DNA from: Camillea tinctor
Lineage: Eukaryota > Ascomycota > Sordariomycetes > Xylariales > Xylariaceae
Assembly: GCA_022578605.1 (NCBI GenBank)
Contig: MU394073.1
Location: 310,001-374,000, forward strand
Reading direction: 5' to 3'
Length of the DNA stretch: 64,000 bases
A program made the translations under genes and the position numbers. The notes beneath the pieces are model-generated. The model searched no databases. It worked only from the letters and a program-made list of their open reading frames with translations, and had not been told where the DNA came from. Below, piece by piece: positions 23,493-32,377 of this stretch. The stretch's first letter is position 1. The number at the start of each line of letters is the position of its first letter.

Positions 23493-24696
23493 GCTGGTGT
23501 TATGTACGGCTTCGCGCATGCGCACCACCATCAGCGCCGCGAACATGTCCCCCGTCCCGCTGAAGTACCAGTCGTACACCGGGAAGTGGATCTTGAAGAG
23601 CCGCGGCCGCCGGTCCGAGGTCCGCGTCGAACCCACGACGGACATGGTGCGCAGAGGCTGGGATTGTGGTTGCGGCGGCGGCGCGGGGGATTGGGCGCGC
23701 GAGCTGGCGATAGAGGGGACCTGGGAGGGGCTTAGGGGAAGAGAGACGGATGTGATGACTATGTGCGGTATATTGAATTTCTCGTGCAGGACCTCGACCG
23801 CGCGCTCGAGAGAGGCGGAGTCGATTATCTTGACACCAGAGAGTAGCCTGTGTCCTCAGAAAATTAGCTAGGGAGATAGAACACCTTAATCATAGCACGG
23901 GATGAGATATGGTGCTTGATTCAAACAGGTAACCAGCCTGTGGGATATTGAAGTAGAGCAGGTACAGAAAAGGGGGAGACTGACTCAGCTTCAAACTGGT
24001 TCGGCAGTATTAGGTCGGCGTGGTGAACGAGGCTTTGGTACGCTGGCACGACGTCCTCAGCAACGTATATTCTGCCATTGTCGCCCATCACTGGGTCCAG
24101 AACCCAGAAGAAACTGCCTGGCTTCTTCTCGGAGCTAACCTTGAGCTCCTTGCCGATATTCCCGACTGCCTCTACACCCGCGGCACCCGGTACATATCCT
24201 GAGAGCATAACATCGAAGTCGTCAAGGTAAGACTGCTTGAGGCCCTCCCATAGGTCGGTGATCTCCTGAGCTGTGGTGCGTGTGCCTTTCACTTGCCTAT
24301 ACCCCATATGGTTGCCTTTGTGTTGATCGCCCGTCAGTCTAACCTTTTCTCTGGGATACCACATGTCTCTCATCCTGGTGATATGATCAACAAAGAATTA
24401 GAGGCGCAGTGTGCTTACTGAAATGTACAGTATTCAAGGCAGATACCTCGCAGCCCATGGACTGTAGAACGAAGACGGCAACCTTGTTGCCGACATTCCT
24501 GTATAACAAAGTCGGTCAACATGAGCACTCGACAGATAGCATCCAATGCGGGAGCGGCAATATGGGAAACTCACCCTGAGACGACCTTGAGAAAAGATAT
24601 TAGCTACAAAGACACGACCTATGGAGTATTGTTATTTCCTACATGACTGGCAACGGCCAGGACGCTCGTCTCGGGGACTGGTGGTTCGGGGTTCAT
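23097..24696 (-). CDS. Pyridoxal kinase (PdxK/Bud16-like)
   Basis: Five exons fitted by phase: 24696-24643, 24585-24575 (only 11 nt), 24498-24419, 24315-23985 and 23847-23097; 408 residues. The N-terminus reads SVLAVASH-VVSG-NVGNKVAVFVLQ, the conserved substrate-binding start of pyridoxal kinases; VHFSNHMGYRQVKGT follows, then WVLDPVMGDNGRIYV and DLILPNQFEAELLSGVKI. The ribokinase-family signature FSGTGDMFAALMV near residue 300 holds the catalytic Asp and anion hole. The enzyme phosphorylates vitamin B6 vitamers with ATP to give pyridoxal phosphate. Soon after the active-site helix lies a run of 25 Asn encoded by an uninterrupted AAC repeat, unlikely to be conserved. The last exon is GC-rich. 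Introns 1 (57 nt) and 2 (76 nt) flank the micro-exon, which is needed to complete the VVSG segment. Confidence 0.88.
23418..23492 (-). repeat. Pure AAC trinucleotide repeat, 25 units
   Basis: 25 perfect GTT units on the plus strand (AAC on the coding strand), encoding 25 Asn in the pyridoxal kinase. Being pure, it should be length-polymorphic. Confidence 0.95.
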
Positions 24697-25615
24697 CGGA
24701 ACAGGAAGGGTTTGTATATGTGTGTGAATGCGCACGTGTAGACTTCAATTTACAGTTATACAGTAGTTTTTTACTAGTTAAACGGATAGTAACGTAACTG
24801 TAGTAGTAAGTTGGTTTGGAAGGGGAGGGTCTGTATCAGCGAAAATAGAAACTATATTGGCAACATTAAAGAATGGTAGATATGTTAGGTATAGTAGTAT
24901 GTAGGAATAAAGGTTCACAAGTAATCGTTAATTGAATGCGCCGAAAGCCGGTGTAAGTCAACTCTGACTTATACCCGCTTACCTACCTAATCAGTACTTA
25001 TCTCATGACTCGAACATTTTTTTTTCTTTTACGAGAGGAAACTGGTAACCTTACAACTCCTCTTCCTCGGGGCCAGGTTACGGGTCCATTGGTCTAATAA
25101 GCAGATGCCCCGCGTTCCTCCAAATAACCCCGCACTAAACCGCTTCTATCCATGGAATATCCCACAACACGAGACGTCATATTTATTATTAAGGTCTAAC
25201 TACCTATCTAGGTAACCTACAAGTCTAACTTACCTAAGTACCCGTCAATGAGAAGGAAATAAGTCTATAAATTACATGTAAGTACAGAGTAAAACAAATC
25301 ATCACAATGTTGGATAGGGGTCTAGATATATGTATGTCTCAGAATTTTTATTTATTACCGTACGGACTATCTTGTGGCCCGTGAAGGATTTCCACGAGCT
25401 CTACCAAGGTTCTAAAACTCTGGTATACTAAAAAACAGATCCATGTTTCATCCAGATGATATCTCATCCATTTTGTAAAGCCAGAGGCAGCCTGTGGTAG
25501 TAGAGGTAGTAATAGTAATAGCAGCAGCAGCAGGAGTGATTATTTGCTTTGGGGTGCCCGGCGTGGTATCATGGTCAATTTTATCCGTCATTAAGTACGT
25601 TCCGTCATCATTGCA
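24697..25615. other. Intergenic between pyridoxal kinase and PCNA
   Basis: Promoter side of pyridoxal kinase and 3' side of PCNA. Includes a T-run near 25018 and an AGC run near 25519-25533. No gene supported. Confidence 0.5.
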
Positions 25616-26626
25616 TTACTCCTCGTCACCAATCTGTACATTTTCTTATGTTAGTTTGGGATATTCTTTTTTCTTCTTGGGGTACTTTGGGTGTTAAAAA
25701 AATATTAAAATGTAACGGACCTTGGGTGCGAGGTAGAAACGCAGGTAGCTGCTGCCAGCCAGTCCATACTCGACCAGGAGGGGCACTTCGTTAGAGAGGC
25801 AGATCCTGACGCTAGAAGATAGAGGCTGAGCCTTGCAGAAGTTGACGAGGTACTTGAGCGAGAAGGTAAGGGACACGGGCTCCGTTAGCTCGATGTCAAT
25901 GCTCAGTTCGGGCTTCTCGACGTTTGTGTTGCTTCGCAGAGTGACGGAACCGTTACCAATATCACCACTGCAAGCGAATTTGACACCGTCCTTGTTGGCC
26001 TCAATCGTGACTATATAAAATGACAGTAAGCAATAGTCCTTGAATAATGCTAGGTGTATATATATATAGAAACGCTGTGGGATGGGTCTTACCAGATTCG
26101 GACATGGCCATCAGATCGGTACAGATACGCTTGAATTCAGCGGATGGCATAGAGATGGTAGCCGCATATTCCGTCTCGGGGATACCCAGGTGCTCCTGGT
26201 CGATGTCCATGAGCTTAAGGTCATACTCGCTTATGCGGTCATTGCTGTTCTCGAAGACGAGGTTGAGCGAATCGGGTGCATCCTCGGCTTTGAGTGTCAA
26301 GACATCCTCGTTCTGTGCCGCTCGTAGGACTTTGGTGAAAGAGACAAGATTGACACCAAGTGCAATGTTTCTGTCGCATCGGTAGGGGGAGAACATCTCG
26401 GCCTTCATCATCATGGATACGAGGGCAACGTGCGAGTTGTCCATGGCCTGGAGGGCGATACCCGAGTCATTGCAATCGAAGTTGCAGTCCTGCACCAGAT
26501 CCTTGATAGCATCCACCGCCTTGGTCTGTTAGTATGTGTATGTTCTGCATTGGGACAGGATGGAAGGGTTTGAGGCTGTTTTACCTTCTTCAGGTCCTGA
26601 GCCTGGTTGAGTCTTGCTTCCAGCAT
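25616..26626 (-). CDS. PCNA: Proliferating cell nuclear antigen (sliding clamp)
   Basis: Four exons: 26626-26585, 26519-26093, 26010-25721 and 25633-25616; 258 residues, the usual PCNA length. It starts [14 protein letters not shown], continues [20 protein letters not shown] and [12 protein letters not shown] (the conserved DNA-facing helix), then [12 protein letters not shown] and [16 protein letters not shown]. It ends LAPKIGDEE, the acidic tail typical of the family, supplied by a last exon of five codons plus stop. PCNA forms a homotrimeric ring around DNA and tethers polymerases, ligase and repair factors by PIP boxes. The last donor is atypical (GTCCGT), but a perfect ACTAAC branch and the expected tail support it. 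In intron 1 the acceptor AAG at 26520 is preferred because the earlier CAG lies too close to the branch site and would insert two residues. Confidence 0.97.
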
Positions 26627-27904
26627 TGTGACTGAATTGACTGTAGAGCTGTAGGACTCTAGAAATCGGGTAGAAGAATTAATTTGAAAGGCAGTGCTTC
26701 GCCGGTGTGTTGATTGTGCGGTGGCTTTTTTTGCCTGGAGGAGTTGTGTGGTGAAGAAGTGCTGGAGTCGACGAAGTTGTAATTGACAAAAGGAAGAGAA
26801 TTGGATTAATCAAATAATCGCGTGGAGAAAAGAGAAAACGCGTCCAATAGTTTAATGGGTTACCGCGAAACTCGCGCGAGCCAATTGTGGGGCATATAGC
26901 CTGTACCCAACCACCTAATGAGGCACCTACTCATCTAAGTCAAGGCAGCTACATATACCTAACCTAGCGGTAGGCAGCTACCAGCTACGGACTCTAGTGT
27001 AGTAGTGTAGGTATGTACACTGAATGTGTACATGTAAGCAACTACCAGCTCTGGGATTCCTAGTATACATGTACCACGTGCTTGCACGTGTTAGGTATAT
27101 AGACTCTAGATGTGTTCTTTTAATAGCATACTCTAGCCCCAATCCTTCACCTGCATCTTTATCCTTTGGGCAAGTTCTCACATGCTTATCATTGAGTAAC
27201 CAATGGCTAGAAATAAGGGCAGACTAACTAAATAGACTAAGAGCCCTGGAGACAGGAGACATGTATTATATAAAAGTGTATAAGTTGACATAATCACTGT
27301 TTTTTCCAATTCTCAGACTGCTAACTTGGTACAAAATCTTAGAAACTTCTTTATTTCAATCAGATATATCAACTATTATTCTAACCTAATGAGAGTATCA
27401 CCCCCACCTCTCAAGTCAAGTCCAGCTCACACTGAGAACAGTTTACCTGAAGTCGATTGATAAAAATAAGTTTTGGATTTGATGATAAGCCCTTTCAATA
27501 TTGATGGCTTCAGAAAAGTAATCTCCGTTGGAGATGGTTTTTTTGGTGGTTGCTTGATGTGTACACGGTATGTTGTGCTCTACATATATATACATATACA
27601 GAAACGGACATAGAAAAAAAATAAGAAAAAAACATTACCTTCAAAAGATCGTATGAGAGTAGGTAGGTAGGTAGGTAGTAGATAGGCCAATGCCTGGTAT
27701 GTAAAGTAATTCTAATCCAATAATCCAAAGAAAAAAAATTGCCTAGAGAGCATCGCGCTGTGCTCTGATCTAGGGCTCTCCCTTATCCTCGTAATCAAAT
27801 CGCCCCATCTATCCCAAGGAACTAAATGCGCCGTACACCAATTCACCGTATCATGACTTCCTCGTTAACAGCTGCTACAGGAGCAAAATTCAAACCATGC
27901 TTAA
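26627..27904. other. PCNA promoter and intergenic DNA
   Basis: 26627-26900 is the PCNA promoter with cell-cycle-type boxes, listed separately. 27000-27700 has no supported gene; it contains a GTAGG run at 27660-27680 and the 3' side of the Inp2-like gene. Confidence 0.5.
26838..26880. promoter_or_regulatory. G1/S-type elements upstream of PCNA
   Basis: Within 43 bp, about 212-254 bp before the PCNA ATG, are ACGCGT (26838-26843, MCB), CGCGAAA (26864-26870, an SCB core; its complement TTTCGCGG is E2F-like) and the 10-nt palindrome CTCGCGCGAG (26871-26880). In yeasts MBF/SBF bind such boxes to time replication genes; binding here is inferred. Confidence 0.6.
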
Positions 27905-30104
27905 TCACAGCGAGACCCGAGTATTGGAAGGCTTCCTCTCGAGTACACCCTGCAGCTCTCGCATCATGCCGCGATGGGCGTCGGCTTTTGCCTTGGCCAT
28001 TTCTTTGATCTTGCGATCCTCCTTCATGCGGATGATTCTCTCTTCTCTAGTAAGCATGCTCCTGGGTCGCGGCACCGAAATAGCCTCGAAAACTTCTTTC
28101 TCGACCGGTATGTCTGGGTGTGCGAACCCTTTCGGTGATGACTCGCCGTTCAGCTTCTTCAACGCATCGTCAACGCCTGGCTCTCGTTCGTCTGGACTAC
28201 TCTCATCCTCCTCAGTGATCGTCTGGCCACTCATCGTGCTCGTTGGCGACAACATCATTGAACCGATCGACGAAATGCGTTTTTCGTTCCTGTCGATCCC
28301 CGATGCCAACGTCGCCTTGCCGGACTGCCATGCTTCCATCAAATCTCGCAAATCCTGTCCGATCGAATCGTACTGGGCCATGAACAATGGACCGAGATCC
28401 TTAATATCATCCGCTTCGTTCAGCGCCTTAGACGACTCTTCCCGCAGGAGATGTAGTTTAGCCTGCACACTCCGGATATTCATCGTCATAGAGCTGAGCC
28501 TTCGCACTTGGTGACGCCATCGATCTTGACCGGGCGTCTGTGGACTTCTCGGAGTCTTGGGCATTTGATCTACATCCAATTTTGTTAGAATTATACAGAG
28601 ATGCAACTCTTATGATTAACTTACAATCGCTCTCAGCCAACATATCCCGCATCCGCGTGTAGGCCTGCTGAGTAACGACATTCAGTTGCCTGAAGGCCTG
28701 CAATACTGTGCTGAAACGTAGGTGATCGGTATCGTTTCCTACGCTATGTAGGGCGAGGAGCCCGCTCAAGAACACCTTTCGGATATCATGGAAGAGAAAC
28801 GCCGCGTCCTTCAATGGCTGGAGCTTCTCGGCACTTTGAGCGTCCGTCCGGGAAAATGCTTGAAACCTCTCGACGACATCGGCAACTGTGAACTGATATT
28901 GCGACTGCAGCTGCAAAAGTTCGGTTTGCTCCGCGAAGGCCCAGATCGTGAAGGCGGTCTGATAGTAGGTTGAGATCACCTCTGTTAGACTTGTTCGGAG
29001 AGCCTGTCTCAGCTGGACGCATTTGACACTTTGGCCATTGTTTTCCAGCCGGCTAATAGGGGGGATTGGTGTGCTTCTGGGGGGGAAGTTAGTTCAATGC
29101 GTCATGAAAGTGCAGGAGGGGGAAATTTACAGTCGGTATCCGCGGGACACCAATTCAACTTCCATAACAAAGTTGAGGGCAGCGCTGTTGGCGCAGTCAA
29201 ACTCTCGGGAAAGCGAGAAGAATGACGCAGCTTCCAATAGACCCTGCCGTTGAATATTCCTCAACGTCTCTCTGCGCACATACGATCTAGTGACGGAAAA
29301 TACCACAAATACGAATGTGGCGGATACTAGAAGCCGCTTCCACGTGGGTAGTAAGCCCCCTAGAGAGAACCACCTAACAAGGGATGCTGCGCCAAAACCA
29401 AACACCGCCGCGGCAAAGGCGCCGGAAGTAGTGATTCCATGGAAGTTTGCCTCGGGAGGCGGTTGCGAAACTGTTAGCTCGGTCGGTGGCTGAAAGCCCA
29501 GGACGAGGGGGTTGTCCAAAAGCTGGGATTGCACAATGGCAAGACGTAACCGCTCCAGGAATCCGGTAGATCGAGTGCGGTCGATGGACGAGGTCACCGC
29601 CTCAAGCAGTAACCGAAGTGACTCGAAAATAGGGGAGGCATGGCTCTGTATGCACTCAAGACTGATATGCGTAGGCAGACTAGGGATTTCGATTTGCATT
29701 GGGCCTGATGTTCTCTCCCGGAACTTTTTTCTGATTTTCGGAAGACCCCTGGGAGCGAAGTCTCGCGGACTCGGCGGCGGCGAGGCGCTGCTATCCCTAT
29801 CCGTATCCCTATCCACCTCGGGTTCCTGCCACTCTGGATCCTCCCTTTCCCCCGTGCCTATAAGTAACGGATGCGGTCAGAATGCTGAAGGTTATTATTT
29901 TATAGGAGTTGCCGTGAAGTAAAGCTGAGGGTGGCAATGGTGCACGTACACTTGCATGCACACCCACACCCACACCCATATCCACATCCACCATACACAC
30001 ATATGTGCACACACAGGCAAACATGAATAATACTGCGAATTATAGCGTAGCATACCTTCAAGATAATTGCTCAAAGGCGATCCCTCATCTACGTGAGTCT
30101 CCAT
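27905..30104 (-). CDS. Vezatin/Inp2-like peroxisomal myosin receptor
   Basis: Four exons: 30104-30056, 29857-29131, 29076-28625 and 28569-27905, with introns of 198, 54 and 55 nt; 630 residues. It starts METHVDEGSPLSNYLEG, joins TGEREDPEWQEPE, then a Ser/Pro-rich segment. Two adjacent membrane segments lie at about 161-180 (AFAAAVFGFGAASLV) and 191-207 (LLVSATFVFVVFSV). A long helical region with heptads follows (STYYQTAFTIWAFAEQTELL..., QPLKDAAFLFHDIRKVFL, VQAKLHLLREESSKALNEAD), ending in a charged basic tail (EERIIRMKEDRKIKEMAKAKAD). This matches the fungal vezatin / myosin-binding domain family that includes yeast Inp2, which anchors myosin V to peroxisomes for inheritance. Peroxisomal location is family knowledge; the assignment is from architecture and recalled motifs rather than a search. 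Confidence 0.7.
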
Positions 30105-31102
30105 GTAATTACCGGGTTGAACGACGGATCGCGTCCATCTGGCGCGAGATCACAATGGCTTCGCTCGTCTTCAGGAACACCGGAGGAATACGCCAAAAAG
30201 GTAGGGGGTGGAAGAGTGGGAATTATACAAGATATGAGTACGAATCGGGAAAGAAAAAAAAAAGGAATAAACGTTTGGAGACGGTTTAAATCGTTGTGTC
30301 GTTTGAATGATAATAGTATGAGAATAAGAATAATAATAAAAAGAAAACCCGAATTAAGAAAAAAAAAAAAAAAAGTAAAAGAAGAATCAAGTGAGAGGAC
30401 AGACTACAAAGGTCAGAAAGAAAGGATTCGGGCTACGGACTGTATGTAACGGATGCTTGCTTGAAAGAAGATGGTTCGCTGTTTTTGTTCATTTGACTTC
30501 GAGATTGCATATACACTGCCATTACAAGGGTTGGGGGGGATCACCAGGGTGGTAGGGAGGAAGCTAATGTCCGAGACCCTCCTCGTCAGGAGCTTCCCCA
30601 TGTTACCAGGCTATTTTCGCCACTCAATCTAGTAGACAATCTACTATCGAAATGTTTCGTCAGTGGGTCGCGCCACAATAAGACACAAGCCACCCTTTAA
30701 CTACTACGTAATTTCCAGCCTCAACTTACTACTAAGTTGGTACTACCTAAAGGTACCTTTCACCCTTTTTGCAGCTTTGCAGCCCGTTTGCAGCCTGCCA
30801 ACGGTCCGACATAGCAGATGAAACATGTACATGCAGTGAAGCTTCTGTGGTACGGGTTGGGAGGACCTGTACATCAAACATTACCTACATGTACAGCTAG
30901 CTTAGCTGTCTTTTTTAAAAGTACATACAACTTAACCTTAGACTAAAACCGATCCATTGAAGGACAAAGGAAATAGAAGATCTACTTACACCACATCCAT
31001 CTTAGTCCTTTCTAATCTCCAAAACAACACTACATACCTCAGATCCTCATCAACCGCGGACAGCACAACAAACCACGAAACCGCAAGACACCGCACGCAA
31101 TC
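30105..31102. other. Divergent promoter region
   Basis: Shared upstream region of the Inp2-like gene (minus) and EMC6 (plus). Holds A-runs near 30253 and 30360-30374. No gene supported. Confidence 0.5.
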
Positions 31103-32064
31103 ATGCCGACGGAAAGGGACTTTCAAATCTCTCCGATTGTGCCGGAGTCGGTGATGCACAACACAAAGGTCAGTTATAACCAGGTTTTAAAGCATGATTC
31201 AAAACAAGACAAGCCAAACCCAAGTCAAACAAACTATTTCAAACTATTCCAATCCGTCAAATAGGAGGTGGGGGGGAGAGTTAGAGAAGGAGAAAAGAAA
31301 GAGGCAGACAGAAAAAAGACAAGACGATAGAAGAGGGAGAGGGAGAGAAGAGGAGGGGCGGGAAGAAGGGGGTAATTGGGGGGGGCAGAAAGAAAGAGAG
31401 AGAGAAAGGTAATCAACTGGATATACAAACTATCCTACCTTAATCTCTAACACGATAATTGCCCCAATTAAAGAGAGATATGGGAATCAAACAAAAATCA
31501 ACAGAAACAAAAGCTTCGATCTATCTATTCCACCCACCTCCCATATTTACATTTACCTGGTTACTCTCCTATATCTTACCCAAGCCTTTCTATTATTTCT
31601 TTTTTTAGAACCCATCCTCCTCCTCCTCCTCCTCCCCTCCTCCTCTCCCTTCCTCTCCCACCTCCCCTCTCCTAAAGAAACTCCGAAAGACAAAGAAGAG
31701 AAACCCTCTCTTTTCCCTCCACGATTAGCTAGCTAACCCTTTCTTTGCTCCCCCCTCCCCCCCAAATAACCAGGCCCTATCCAATCTCCAGAACCTCACT
31801 GCCTCCATCTTCGGCGCCGCCGCCGGCATCCTGGGCCTCGAGTCCTACAGCGGGTTCCTGTTCTACTTCGTCTTCACCGTGCTCACCACCGTGCTGTTCT
31901 ACGCCATCCGCGTCGCCCCGACCTCCCTCAAGTCCGGCCACGGCCTCCTCGACACGAGCCGGTTCTTCCGCACCCAGTACGAGTTCTGGTTCGGCGGCGT
32001 CTTCGGCGGGCTGGCTGGCTACATATTGACCTGGACTTTATTCTACGGCCTGGTGAGGGCGTAG
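31103..32064 (+). CDS. EMC6: ER membrane protein complex subunit 6
   Basis: Exon 1 31103-31168 encodes 22 residues ending SVMHNTK; exon 2 31774-32064 begins ALSNLQNLTASIFGAAAGIL and ends at TAG; 118 residues, close to the usual length of about 110. Exon 2 carries the membrane helices of the family (SIFGAAAGILGLESYSGFLF, FVFTVLTTVLFYAIRV, FGGLAGYILTWTLFYGLVRA). EMC6 is a core membrane subunit of the ER insertase that inserts tail-anchored and multipass proteins. The joining intron is 605 nt (GTCAGT...CCAG), far longer than any other in the window, and contains long purine-rich and pyrimidine-rich tracts. The phase-0 junction K-ALSNLQN agrees with the family, so the structure is well supported despite the length. 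Exon 2 is GC-rich. Confidence 0.92.
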
Positions 32065-32377
32065 TAGCATCTGCTGCCGTGTCGTCGCGGCGGAGCACTA
32101 GTCATAGCTATAGGTGGTCATTGGGCTGGCGTTTACAGGTTCAGGTTTAGGGAGGAGAGTTCATATTTATTCTTTGCGAGTGTGATATGAGCAACTTGAT
32201 ATACTGGTTCACACATCGACGCTTATATAAGGCAACCCATGTGATGCAAATGTCATTAATATCGCTAATCTCTACCGCTGGCTTTGATATCTAAACAATC
32301 CTCTATACAAACTACCACCCTTAACGCCTTAGACCCTGGCGTGGTTCCGTCCGTCGCTCAACAATGGTCGGCCAAGT
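32065..32377. other. Convergent intergenic, 313 nt
   Basis: 3' ends of EMC6 and the GTPase gene face each other. No other feature seen. Confidence 0.5.

Noticed and set aside
23161..23871. Long plus-strand frames with poly-Leu or poly-Val opposite the pyridoxal kinase
   Set aside because: Antisense shadows of the AAC repeat and GC-rich coding exon; the minus-strand gene has full family motifs.
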